From Kocuria flava (GTDB taxonomy: Bacteria > Actinomycetota > Actinomycetes > Actinomycetales > Micrococcaceae), in contig NZ_CP013254.1 of assembly GCF_001482365.1 (NCBI RefSeq), positions 2,728,001 to 2,792,000 of the forward strand: a stretch of DNA of 64,000 bases, read 5' to 3'. This document shows positions 1 to 7,904 of the stretch, piece by piece. The translations under genes were made by a program, and so were the position numbers. Below the pieces are notes generated by a model, which worked only from the letters and a program-made list of their open reading frames with translations, searched no databases and had not been told where the DNA came from. Position 1 is the first letter of the stretch; every line of letters starts with the position of its first letter.

Positions 1-594
1 CTTGTCCCCCTTGCCCACGACGGTGAGCACCCGGCGCGCCCGGTCGACGTCGTCGACGTCGGCGCCGGCGAGCTCGGCGACCCGGGCGCCGGTCGCGTAG
101 AGCAGCTCCAGCAGGGCGCGGTCGCGGGCGGCCAGCGCGGCCCCGCGGGCGTCCTCGCCCCCGGCGCGGGCTCGGTCGGCGAGGTCGTCGAGCAGCGCCC
201 GCACGGCGTCGGCGGGCACGACGTCGGGCAGGTGCCGGCCCCGCTTCGGCGCGACGAGGCGCAGGCTGGGGTCCGTGCCGATCAGTCCGGTGGCCGCGGC
301 CCAGCCGAAGAAGCCGCGGACGGACGCCGTCCAGCGGGCCATCGACGACCGTCCGGCCCCCTCGGCGTGGCGGGCCGCGAGCCAGGCCCGCAGCATGTCC
401 AGCTCCACGGCGGCGGGCGAGGCGACGCGGTGGTGGGCGTGCAGCCAGGCGAACAGGGACCGCACGTCGGCGGTGTAGGCCCGCACCGTGCGCGGGCTGC
501 GGGCCAGCTCGTGGGCGAGGTGGCCGGCCCACCGCTCCACCGCGCGCGCGAGCGCCGGGGGCAGCGGGGTCGCCGCGGGCGTGTCGCTGGTCAT
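1..594 (-). CDS. xerC: Tyrosine recombinase XerC/XerD (3' part missing)
   Basis: XerC-family recombinases act with a partner at the dif site to resolve chromosome dimers before division. Only the first 198 codons lie in the window; the gene runs off the left edge. The SAM-like DNA-binding domain covers about residues 15-105. The catalytic domain begins near residue 125 and its first catalytic Arg is R171 in TGARVAEL; the HxxR and Tyr motifs would lie outside. The ATG at 594 has no Shine-Dalgarno. Instead a TAGACT hexamer lies 7 nt upstream and contains the dprA stop codon, so a leaderless transcript is likely. The dprA-xerC order is the conserved actinobacterial arrangement, which favours housekeeping XerC over a phage integrase. 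Confidence 0.9.
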   Translation of the reverse strand, partial: MTSDTPAATPLPPALARAVERWAGHLAHELARSPRTVRAYTADVRSLFAWLHAHHRVASPAAVELDMLRAWLAARHAEGAGRSSMARWTASVRGFFGWAAATGLIGTDPSLRLVAPKRGRHLPDVVPADAVRALLDDLADRARAGGEDARGAALAARDRALLELLYATGARVAELAGADVDDVDRARRVLTVVGKGDK

Positions 595-601
595 GGGCGG
601 C

Positions 602-607
602 AGTCTA
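602..607 (-). promoter_or_regulatory. -10 box TAGACT for leaderless xerC
   Basis: TAGACT on the minus strand is followed by 7 nt and then the xerC ATG (594). Its first three bases are the TAG stop codon of dprA, so the xerC promoter sits in the very end of dprA. No TTGAC-like -35 is visible. The promoter role is inferred from position and from the same arrangement at other genes in the window. Confidence 0.5.
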
Positions 608-1801
608 GCGGCGGCGCCACCCCTCCCCCGTGCCCTCGGCCAGGCCGCGCTCCTCGAGCCGGCGCAGCCCGCCGAGGACTTCGCGGGCGGACAGGCCCGC
701 GACCCGGGCCAGTCGCTCCGGCCGGCTGCGGGCACGCAGCGGCAGGGCGTCGAGCAGCCGCCGGTCGGGCTCGTGCAGGCCGTCGACGTCGGCGGCCGGC
801 GCCTCCGGCTCCGGGGCGGGCGCGGCGCCGAAGGGCTGGAGGAGCTCGAGCACCTCGTCGACGTCCGTCACGAGCACGGCCGTGCCCTCCCGCACGAGGC
901 GGTGGCAGCCGGCGGAGGTGCCGGTCTGGACGCCGCCCGGCACGGCACCGACCGGCCGGCTGAGGGCGTCGGCGTGGTGGGCGGTGCTCAGCGCCCCCGA
1001 GCGCCACCGCGCCTCGACCACGACGGTCCCCGAGGACAGGGCGGCGATGAGGCGGTTGCGCTGCAGGAAGCGGAAGCGCCCGGGGGTCCCGCCCGGGGCG
1101 ATCTCGGAGAGCAGCAGCCCGGACTCCGCGACCCGGGCGAGCAGCTGGGCGTTGCCCCGCGGGTAGAACCGGTCGACGCCCCCGGCCATGACCGAGACGG
1201 TCGGCGGCCGGGCCGTGCCCGTGGCGAGGGCGGCGCCGTGGGCGGCCTCGTCGATGCCGTAGGCCCCGCCCGAGACGACCGTCCAGCCGCGGGCCGCGAG
1301 TGCGCCCGCGAGGTCGAGGGCGACCCGCCGCCCGTAGTGGGAGCAGTCGCGGGCCCCGACGACGGACACGGCCCGGGACGCGGGGAAGCCCAGCAGCGCC
1401 CGGTCCCCGCGTCCCCACAGGCCCAGCGGGGCGGCCGCACCCAGGTCGGCGAGCGCCGCGGGCCAGTCCGGGTCCTCGGGCACGGCGAACCAGCCGCCGC
1501 ACGCCCGCACGCGGGCGAGGTCGGCCGCGGGCTCGAGGGCCGCGGCACGGCCGGCCCACCGCTCGAGCGCCCGGCCCAGGGAGGCCTGGCGCGGAGGCAG
1601 GCCGGCCTCGGCGGCGGCGCGGGTGTAGGCGGCGTGCTCGGCCGCGCCGACGGGCCGCCGCCCTGCGGCGATCTCGAGGGCGGCGACGGGGCCCAGGACG
1701 GCGGGCAGCAGGGTGCCGGGCAGGTCGCCGGGCTCGAGCAGCCGGGAGAGCCCGGCGCGGGCCAGGCGCACGGTCTCGGGGACGGACGGGTCGGGGCGCA
1801 C
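605..1801 (-). CDS. dprA: DNA-processing protein DprA
   Basis: DprA binds incoming single-stranded DNA and loads RecA during natural transformation. The 398-aa product has an N-terminal SAM-like region (about 10-95), then the Rossmann-like DprA core (about 100-325) with VVGARDCSHYGR, VVSGGAYGIDEAAH and the RNR(L/I)IAALS motif, and a C-terminal winged-helix DML1-like domain (about 340-398). The GTG at 1801 is chosen because the frame upstream of it overlaps comM, and because an AGGAGAGG Shine-Dalgarno sits about 8 nt before it. It follows comM by 31 nt. Whether this organism is competent cannot be told from the window; these genes are common in Actinobacteria. Confidence 0.93.
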   Translation of the reverse strand: MRPDPSVPETVRLARAGLSRLLEPGDLPGTLLPAVLGPVAALEIAAGRRPVGAAEHAAYTRAAAEAGLPPRQASLGRALERWAGRAAALEPAADLARVRACGGWFAVPEDPDWPAALADLGAAAPLGLWGRGDRALLGFPASRAVSVVGARDCSHYGRRVALDLAGALAARGWTVVSGGAYGIDEAAHGAALATGTARPPTVSVMAGGVDRFYPRGNAQLLARVAESGLLLSEIAPGGTPGRFRFLQRNRLIAALSSGTVVVEARWRSGALSTAHHADALSRPVGAVPGGVQTGTSAGCHRLVREGTAVLVTDVDEVLELLQPFGAAPAPEPEAPAADVDGLHEPDRRLLDALPLRARSRPERLARVAGLSAREVLGGLRRLEERGLAEGTGEGWRRR

Positions 1802-1832
1802 GGGCGGGTCCTCTCCTCGGGGGTGCGGGGGC

Positions 1833-3389
1833 TCAGGCGGGCACGAGGGAGCGGAACCACAGCGCGGTCTCGACGTCGTCCGCGTCGGGGGCGGCCCGCC
1901 CCTCGAGGTCGGCGAGCGTCCACGCCACGCGCAGGACGCGCTGGTGCCCGCGGGCGGTGAGCTCGCCCCGGTCCATGGCCCGCTCCAGCGGCGCGGTGAC
2001 GGCCCGGCCGGGGCGCAGCGGGCCCTGCAGGAGGGCACCGCCGAGCTCGGCGTTGGTGCGCACCCCGTGCCGGTGCAGCCGCTGGGCCTGCGCGGCGCGC
2101 GCCGCGGCGACCCGCCGGGCCACGGAGGCCGTGGCCTCGCCCCTGCCGGTCTCCGCGGCGAGCTCCCCGTAGGAGACCCGGGGCACGGCGATCTGCAGGT
2201 CGATGCGGTCGAGCAGGGGGCCGCTGAGCCGGCCGAAGTAGCAGCGGCGCTCGCGCGGGGTGCACCGGCACTCGGCTCCGCGGCCCCCGGAGAGGCCGCA
2301 GGGGCAGGGGTTGGCCGCGAGGACCAGCTGGAAGCGGGCGGGGTAGGTCGCGGAGGCGATCGAGCGGTCGATGCGCACCCGTCCGGACTCCAGCGGCTGG
2401 CGCAGGGCGTCGACGACCCGGCGGTCGAACTCGGGGGCCTCGTCGAGGAACAGCACGCCGCGGTGCGCCCGCGAGGCCGCCCCCGGACGGGGGATGCCGG
2501 AGCCGCCGCCCAACAGGGCCGGGGCCGAGACGGTGTGGTGGGGCGCCTCGAAGGGCGGGCGCCGCACCAGGGCCGTGCACCGGCCGGCGGCCCCGTTGAG
2601 CGAGTGCACCGCGGTGACCTCCATGGCGGCGGCGTCGTCGAGGTCGGGCAGCAGCCCCGGCAGCCGCTCGGCCAGCATCGTCTTGCCGGAGCCGGGCGGG
2701 CCGACCATCAGCAGGTGGTGCCCGCCGGCCGCGGCGATCTCCAGCGCGAGCCGCCCCTCGGCCTGACCGGCCACCTCGGCGAGATCCGGGCCGGGCCGGG
2801 CGGCGTCCTCGTCGTCGGACCCCGGTGCCGGGCGCGGGGGCGGCGGCCCGGCGGGCGCGGGCCGGTGCAGCGGAGCCGGGTCGGCCCCGGCGGCGGCGAG
2901 GACGTCGGCGAGACAGGCGTGGCCCTCCACACGGGCCCCCGGCACGAGCCGGGCCTCGGCGGTGTTGGCGCCCGCGACCACCACGTGCTCGTGCCCGGCG
3001 CGCACCGCGGCCATCACGGCCGGGAGGATCCCCCGCACGGGGCGCAGCGCCCCGTCCAGGCCGAGCTCGGCGAGGTAGACGGTGCGGCCGGTGGGCGGGA
3101 CCTTCCCGGCCGCCTGGAGGGCACTGACCACGATCGCGAGGTCGAACAGGGAGCCGCGCTTGGGCAGGGTCGCCGGGGTGAGGTTGACGGTGAGCTTGCG
3201 TGGGCTCAGGGGCAGGCCGGTGTTGCGGGCCGCGGCGCGCAGCCGCTCCCGCGCCTCGTTGAGCGCGGCGTCGGGCAGGCCCACGATGGAGAACGCCGGC
3301 AGGGTCTGGCCGATGTCGGCCTCCACCTCGACCATCGAGCCCTCCAGGCCCACGAGGGCCACCGCCCACGTGCGCGCGAAGCCCGTCAC
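1833..3389 (-). CDS. comM: YifB/ComM family Mg-chelatase-like AAA ATPase
   Basis: ComM is a hexameric AAA+ helicase that promotes branch migration when transformed DNA is integrated. The 518-aa product has the N-terminal ChlI-like domain (about 20-145), a linker rich in Pro and Asp (about 170-205), and the AAA+ core with Walker A GPPGSGKT at 230-237 and a FLDEAPEF Walker B. A cysteine cluster of the family is visible in NPCPCGLSGGRGAECRC. The GTG start at 3389 is preceded by GGAG and overlaps, as GTGA, the end of a low-complexity frame upstream. Its usual neighbour yraN has been separated from it here by a lipoprotein gene. Confidence 0.93.
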   Translation of the reverse strand: MTGFARTWAVALVGLEGSMVEVEADIGQTLPAFSIVGLPDAALNEARERLRAAARNTGLPLSPRKLTVNLTPATLPKRGSLFDLAIVVSALQAAGKVPPTGRTVYLAELGLDGALRPVRGILPAVMAAVRAGHEHVVVAGANTAEARLVPGARVEGHACLADVLAAAGADPAPLHRPAPAGPPPPRPAPGSDDEDAARPGPDLAEVAGQAEGRLALEIAAAGGHHLLMVGPPGSGKTMLAERLPGLLPDLDDAAAMEVTAVHSLNGAAGRCTALVRRPPFEAPHHTVSAPALLGGGSGIPRPGAASRAHRGVLFLDEAPEFDRRVVDALRQPLESGRVRIDRSIASATYPARFQLVLAANPCPCGLSGGRGAECRCTPRERRCYFGRLSGPLLDRIDLQIAVPRVSYGELAAETGRGEATASVARRVAAARAAQAQRLHRHGVRTNAELGGALLQGPLRPGRAVTAPLERAMDRGELTARGHQRVLRVAWTLADLEGRAAPDADDVETALWFRSLVPA

Positions 3390-3809
3390 GGGGCCGTCTC
3401 CCCCGGGTGCACGGGCCCCGCGACGGCCCGTCGGACGGCACCGGCGGGATCAACGGCGCCGGGACGGCCGTGACCGCGGGACGGGCGGGCACCGGGAGCG
3501 GACCGGGTGCCGAGGGTGCGCCCGGCCCCGGGGCCGGGACCCCTGCCGGGAGCGGGAGCGGGACCGGCGCCGGCGGCGGGGCGGACCTCGACGACGGCGG
3601 CGGCCGGCCGGGCACCGCGGGCCGGCGCGGAGCAGCCGGGACCCAGCGGCTGCCCTCGGGCGGGACGGGGCGGGGTCGCCTCAGCGGGGCGGCGGGGCTC
3701 GGTGCGGGACGGGAGGAGCGGGGCAGTGGGACGGGGCATGGGACCCATGCTGGCCGCGACGGCCCCTCCCCGGCGGCGGCCGGTGGCGCCTGTGGAGGGG
3801 CCTCCCCGG
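3390..3809. other. Low-complexity gap between lipoprotein gene and comM; no gene supported
   Basis: This 420-bp stretch is biased GC-rich sequence. On the minus strand one frame reads as a Pro-rich peptide with strings such as PAPVPLPLPAGVPAPGPGAP, but it has no bounded start or stop and runs into comM. A second minus-strand frame (from an ATG near 3751) ends at a TGA that overlaps the comM GTG as GTGA; its composition is Pro/Arg/Ala-rich and its third-position GC is lower than that of the neighbouring genes. I see no domain, RNA gene or clear promoter. It may be a decayed or frame-shifted extension of the upstream lipoprotein's proline-rich tail. Confidence 0.4.
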
Positions 3810-5177
3810 TCAGCCCTGTCCGAGCAGGATGGGGAGCGAGGCCGCCGGGGCCTGCACGGGGTCGCCATCGGCCGCCGCGGCGACGGCCGCCACGAGCGTG
3901 GCCGCGGCCGTGGGAGCCGCCGTCCCCTCGGGCTGGTCCGCGGCCTCGTCCTGGGCGGCGGAGGTCACGGACGGCACGGGTTCGGGGACGGCCGTCGGCT
4001 CGGGTGGCGGCCACGCCCGTCGGGAGGACTCCGCGGACGCCTGGGAGGCTGTCGCGGTCGCCGAGGGCTCTGTGGTCGGTGTCTCGCCTGTGTTGCCGGC
4101 CGACCCGAGCGGGTCGTTCCCCCCGGTCCCGTCGGAGCCGGCCCCCGGTGACGGGGACGCGTTGTTCCCGTCACCGGCCGTCGGCTCGTTCCCCGGGGTG
4201 CTCCCGGAGCCGTCCCCGCCCGGACCGGCACCGTTGCCCGGTCCGTCGGTTCCGGGATTGTTGCCGTCCGTACCACCGGCCGGAGGTCCGCCGGGCGGGG
4301 GCTGCGCCGGTGCCTGGCCGGCCGGCTTCCCGGCGGGCGGCTCGGGCACGACCGGGGCGGGCGCCTCCGGTGCCGGGACCTCCTGCGCCGGCTCCTGCGC
4401 CGGCGGGGCGTCCTGGGCGGGTGCCTCCTGCGCCGGCCGGGCGGGGGGCGCAGGGGCCGGCTCCGCGAGCGGGGCCTCCTCCTCGACGACGGGCGGGGGC
4501 ACGTCGTCGCCGGCGCGCTCGCGGCGCTGCTCGACGGTCGTGCCCACGGGGGCGGGACCCAGGGCGCGCTCGTGCGGGTAGGGCTTGAGCTCGACGTCGT
4601 CGAAGGACTCCGGCAGGGACTCGAAGTCCCCGATCAGCAGCTCCCGGCCGGTCGCGCCCGCGGGCACCACCCCGGTGTACTCGGCGACCAGCCCGTGCAG
4701 GCGGGCGTCGAGCGCGGCGCCCTGCGCGGGGTCGGGCACGCTGCCGTCCGCGCGCCAGTACCCGGCGGCGGTCGCGCGGTGCGGGTCCCAGTCCTCGAGG
4801 ACGTCGACGGCCGGTTCGAACGGGAAGAACCCGCCCATGTGGCTGACGACCTTCAGCGACTCGATCTCCACGGGACGGGTGCCCTGCGAGTTGTCGATGT
4901 GCAGCTCGACGTAGGTCACGGGCTCGACGCGCAGGTCCTGGCGCAGCTGCTCCACCTCGTCGTCCGGTGCGGGCACGGTCGGCAGGTCGAAGGTGATGAC
5001 GGCGCCGTCCGGCGTGGCCAGCTCGTAGGCCCCCTGCTGCAGCCCGGACTCGGCGGCGGTGACGGTCCCCGGGCGCTCGACCGCCCGCGGCTCGGGCGGA
5101 TCCAGCAGGCTGCACCCCGTGAGCGCGAGCGCCACCGCGGTGGCCCCCAGTGCGGCCAGGGCTCGGCGTCGCCCCAC
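3810..5177 (-). CDS. Putative surface lipoprotein with Pro/Gly/Asn-rich tail
   Basis: The function is unknown. The 455-aa product begins with a lipoprotein signal peptide: RRR, a hydrophobic stretch and lipobox LTGC, so Cys22 should be lipidated. Residues about 35-205 look like a folded domain with repeated PVTYVELHIDN-type beta segments. The remainder is low complexity: PAQEAPAQDAPPAQEPAQ repeats, then a Gly/Asn/Asp-rich section, consistent with a cell-wall-spanning stalk. The GTG at 5177 is chosen because GGAGG lies 6 nt upstream and the lipobox is then at the normal position; the frame runs further upstream to 5270. It sits between comM and yraN, which are neighbours in most relatives, so it may be a lineage-specific insertion. 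Confidence 0.75.
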   Translation of the reverse strand: MGRRRALAALGATAVALALTGCSLLDPPEPRAVERPGTVTAAESGLQQGAYELATPDGAVITFDLPTVPAPDDEVEQLRQDLRVEPVTYVELHIDNSQGTRPVEIESLKVVSHMGGFFPFEPAVDVLEDWDPHRATAAGYWRADGSVPDPAQGAALDARLHGLVAEYTGVVPAGATGRELLIGDFESLPESFDDVELKPYPHERALGPAPVGTTVEQRRERAGDDVPPPVVEEEAPLAEPAPAPPARPAQEAPAQDAPPAQEPAQEVPAPEAPAPVVPEPPAGKPAGQAPAQPPPGGPPAGGTDGNNPGTDGPGNGAGPGGDGSGSTPGNEPTAGDGNNASPSPGAGSDGTGGNDPLGSAGNTGETPTTEPSATATASQASAESSRRAWPPPEPTAVPEPVPSVTSAAQDEAADQPEGTAAPTAAATLVAAVAAAADGDPVQAPAASLPILLGQG

Positions 5178-5266
5178 GGTGCACCTCCGTCGTCGTCCCC
5201 GGTCCTCGACGGTCCCACAGTGGCACGTCCGGCGGGCCGTGTCACGCCGGGCAGGAGGGGCGTGTC

Positions 5267-5635
5267 TCACTCGATCTGCCGCAGCACCTCGATCCCGGCC
5301 GGGCCGCGGGCCGGCAGGAGCACGGCCACGGCGTCGACCCTGATCAGGAGGGGGTCCCGGCCGTGGCGGCGGGCCCAGGCCGCGGCGAGGCGGTGGAGGC
5401 GGGCGGACTTGCCCGGCGTAACGGACTCGAAGGGATGGCCGTAGCGCAGGCTCGAGCGGGTCTTGACCTCCACGACCACGAGCACGCCCTCGTGCTCGGC
5501 GACGAGGTCGGCCTCCCCGCGCACGCCGTCGCGGGCAGGGTCCGCCCGCCAGTTGCGGGCGAGCACCCGGTAGCCGTGCTCCTCGAGGTGGGCCGCGGCG
5601 AGCCGCTCACCGCGCGGGCCGAGGGCTTCGGGCAC
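5267..5635 (-). CDS. yraN: YraN/UPF0102 family endonuclease-like protein
   Basis: The 122-aa product belongs to UPF0102, a restriction-endonuclease-like fold of uncertain role linked by gene context to DNA uptake and genome maintenance. Visible family motifs are GERLAAAHLEEHGY (about 8-21), GEADLVAEHEGVLVVVEVKTR (about 42-62, with the metal-binding D, E and K residues) and the conserved RLHRLAAAW helix. The GTG at 5635 is preceded by a clear AGGAGG at 6 nt; the longer frame to 5824 has no such site. It lies downstream of DUF2469 and rnhB, the usual order. Confidence 0.9.
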   Translation of the reverse strand: MPEALGPRGERLAAAHLEEHGYRVLARNWRADPARDGVRGEADLVAEHEGVLVVVEVKTRSSLRYGHPFESVTPGKSARLHRLAAAWARRHGRDPLLIRVDAVAVLLPARGPAGIEVLRQIE

Positions 5636-5871
5636 GGGGCGCCTCCTGCGGATCGTCGCGGGCCGGGACGGGGCCGGCCCCACCCATCGTGGCCCGGCGG
5701 GGCCGTGCCCGGCGCACCGGCGCGGGGGCTGTGCAGTGGCGGTGCGGCTGCAGACCACCGCAAAGGCGGGCAGCGCTCGTGCGGACGGCACCGGGTGGGG
5801 CCGCCAGCGGGCCGAGGGGGGCATCGTTCGTGCGGCCCTGGCCGCACCCGCGCTGTTGCCGGGAGGCGGGA

Positions 5872-6225
5872 TCAGAGCCCGGCGGGGCTCTCCGGGCCGT
5901 CCCCGCCCGCGGGACCGGTCCCGGGCACGGCGAAGGGGTCGGCGTGGGCGAGCTCCTCCACGTTGACGTCCTTCACGCTGAGCACGCGCACGTTCTTCAC
6001 GAACCGTGCGGAGCGGTAGACGTCCCAGACCCAGGCGTCCTTGAGCTCGACGTCGAAGTAGAGGGTCCCGCCGGTGTGCACCGGCTCGACGCGCACGGAG
6101 TTGGCGAGGTAGAACCGGCGGTCGGTCTCCACCACGAAGCGGAAGAGCTTGGCCACGTCCCGGTACTCCCGGTAGAGCTGCAGCTCCAGGCCCGTCTCGA
6201 AGTTCTCGAGCTCCTCGGCGCTCAT
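5872..6225 (-). CDS. DUF2469 family protein
   Basis: This 117-aa acidic protein matches the actinobacterial DUF2469 family that sits between rnhB and yraN. The recognisable core is MSAEELENFETGLELQLYRE at the start and the aromatic segments DRRFYLANSVRVEP and LYFDVELKDAWVWDVYR. No enzymatic motif is known to me and the function is unassigned. The ATG at 6225 overlaps the rnhB stop as ATGA, so the two are translationally coupled. About 235 bp of GC-rich non-coding sequence lies between it and yraN, with a short direct repeat of CGTGCGG-containing segments and nothing else I can support. Confidence 0.88.
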   Translation of the reverse strand: MSAEELENFETGLELQLYREYRDVAKLFRFVVETDRRFYLANSVRVEPVHTGGTLYFDVELKDAWVWDVYRSARFVKNVRVLSVKDVNVEELAHADPFAVPGTGPAGGDGPESPAGL

Positions 6226-7016
6226 GCCGTCCCCTCTCGGTCGGTGCGTCCGGGTCCGGGCGCCGGGCCCAGCCGCCAGCTCAGCCGGTGGTGCGGGCTG
6301 GGCCCGTGCTCGGCGAGGGCGCTGCGGTGCCCGGCGGCCCCGTAGCCCATGTTGGTCCCCCAACCGTACTGCGGCCAGTCCGCGGCGAGCTCGGTCATGA
6401 TCCCGTCCCGCTCGACCTTCGCCAGGACGCTGGCGGCCGCCACCGACGCGCAGTCGAGGTCCGCCCGCACGCGGGGGACGACCTCCCCGGCCCAGGCCGG
6501 CTCCGGAGCGGACCCCTCGCCGGGCTCCCCCACGGCCGGCGGGTCCCCGGGGCCGGGACCACCGGGACCGGGGTCCCCGAACAGGGCCGGTGCGCCCGGG
6601 GGGCTGAGCCAGTCGTGGCGCCCGTCCAGGAGCACGACGTCGGGGGCCGCGGTGCCGGCCGCGGCGAGGGCGCGGTGGCCGGCCAGACGCAGGGCCGCGG
6701 TGAGGCCGAGACCGTCGATCTCGGCCGGCGAGGCGTGGCCGACCCCGGCGGCGGCGCACCAGGCCAGGACCCGGGGCACGAGCTCCTGCCGCCGGGCGGG
6801 GCTCAGCAGCTTGGAGTCGCGCAGCCCGGGCACGCCGCGGCGGGTGCCGGGGTGCAGGACGACGACGCCGACCGTCACGGGCCCGGCCAGGGCGCCGCGG
6901 CCGACCTCGTCCATCCCGCCCACGCGGCGGGTGCCGTCCCGCGCGAGCTCGTGCTCGAGGGCGAGTCCGGGGGCGCGGCCCGGCAGCCGTCCGCGGCGCG
7001 ACGGGTCAGGAGCCAC
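6222..7016 (-). CDS. rnhB: Ribonuclease HII
   Basis: RNase HII cuts RNA in RNA-DNA hybrids and removes single ribonucleotides from DNA. The 264-aa product shows the catalytic acidic residues in GMDEVGRGALAGPVTV (about 34-49), then DSKLL, DGLGLTAALRLA, LLDGRHDW and the carboxylate in RADLDCASVAAASVLAKVERD. An acidic/Gly/Pro insertion (about 150-185) lies before that motif. The start is a GTG at 7016, overlapping the lepB end by 11 nt; a later start is possible because no strong ribosome site is visible. It is followed by DUF2469 with an ATGA overlap. Confidence 0.92.
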   Translation of the reverse strand: MAPDPSRRGRLPGRAPGLALEHELARDGTRRVGGMDEVGRGALAGPVTVGVVVLHPGTRRGVPGLRDSKLLSPARRQELVPRVLAWCAAAGVGHASPAEIDGLGLTAALRLAGHRALAAAGTAAPDVVLLDGRHDWLSPPGAPALFGDPGPGGPGPGDPPAVGEPGEGSAPEPAWAGEVVPRVRADLDCASVAAASVLAKVERDGIMTELAADWPQYGWGTNMGYGAAGHRSALAEHGPSPHHRLSWRLGPAPGPGRTDREGTA

Positions 7017-7842
7017 CGGAGGGGGCGGGCACGCCGTCGAAGACGTCCTCAGGGTTGCGCAGGAGCTCGAAGCGGTCCAGGGGCCAGGCGATCACGAAGG
7101 CCGTCCCGACCACCTCGTCGTGGGCGATGAAGGCGCTGTCCTCGGTGGCGTCGCCGAGGTGGACCCGGGAGTCCGCGGAGGCGTTGCGGTGGTCGCCCAT
7201 CACGAAGTAGTGGTCCTCGGGCACGACGACCTCGAAGGGGATGTCGGAGGGGGCGGCCCCGGGGTACAGGTAGGCCTCCCGCTCCTCGAGGGGGTGGCCG
7301 TTGACGGTGACGCGGCCGGAGGCGTCGCAGCACACGACCCGGTCCCCGCCCACGCCGATGACGCGCTTGATCAGGTGCTGGTCGGTGCGGTCGGGCAGCA
7401 CGCCCACGAAGGCGAGGGCGTCGTAGACGGTGTCGGAGAGCCCGCCGTCGCCGTCGTCCTGGGGCGGCAGCCACCCCTTGGCGTCCTCGAACACGACGAT
7501 GTCGCCGCGCTCGAGCGGCCCGACGGTCGGCTCGACCACGTTGACGAAGATGCGGTCGTTGAGCTGGAGGGTGTTCTCCATCGACCCGGAGGGGATGTAG
7601 AAGCCGCGCACGAGCAGGGTCTTGACGACGAAGGCGATGAGCACCGCCCACAGCAGCACCAGCACGATCTCGCGCACCGAGCCCCACAGCGTGTCGGGGC
7701 GCTCCTTGCGGGGCCGGGAGGACCCGCGGCGGCGCCGGCCGGTCTCCTCCGGCGCGGCAGGGGCACCGGGGGTGCCGGCCTCCTCGGGGGCCGGGTCCTC
7801 CGGGGTGCCGCCGTCGCCGGTGGGGAGGGTCCTGTCGGCCAC
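7006..7842 (-). CDS. lepB: Signal peptidase I (copy 1)
   Basis: A type I signal peptidase that cleaves Sec and Tat signal peptides outside the membrane. The 278-aa product has a cytoplasmic Pro/Glu/Arg-rich head, one membrane span (IVLVLLWAVLIAFVVKTLLV, about 57-76), the nucleophile Ser in PSGSMENTL, the general-base Lys in LIKRVIGVGGD and the box GDHRNASADSR. The GTG at 7842 is preferred: AGGAAGGA lies about 8 nt upstream, and the longer frame would overlap the next gene. It is the second of two adjacent but divergent lepB genes. Confidence 0.92.
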   Translation of the reverse strand: MADRTLPTGDGGTPEDPAPEEAGTPGAPAAPEETGRRRRGSSRPRKERPDTLWGSVREIVLVLLWAVLIAFVVKTLLVRGFYIPSGSMENTLQLNDRIFVNVVEPTVGPLERGDIVVFEDAKGWLPPQDDGDGGLSDTVYDALAFVGVLPDRTDQHLIKRVIGVGGDRVVCCDASGRVTVNGHPLEEREAYLYPGAAPSDIPFEVVVPEDHYFVMGDHRNASADSRVHLGDATEDSAFIAHDEVVGTAFVIAWPLDRFELLRNPEDVFDGVPAPSGGS

Positions 7843-7904
7843 TGCTGCCGTCCTTCCTGGGCGGGCGCCGGCCGGCGCCCGGGTGCGGATCCCGCGGGAT
7901 CGGG

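Noticed and set aside
1..594. Prophage or integron integrase
   Set aside because: The tyrosine recombinase lies next to dprA and comM in the conserved housekeeping order, and no phage genes or attachment repeats are seen.
988..4014. Long minus-strand frame of about 1000 codons across dprA, comM and the gap
   Set aside because: It crosses two well-supported genes in another frame and has Arg/Pro-rich shadow composition.
5636..5871. Small gene or tRNA in the yraN-DUF2469 gap
   Set aside because: There is no cloverleaf, no TTC loop motif in context and no coding frame with normal bias; only short GC-rich repeats.
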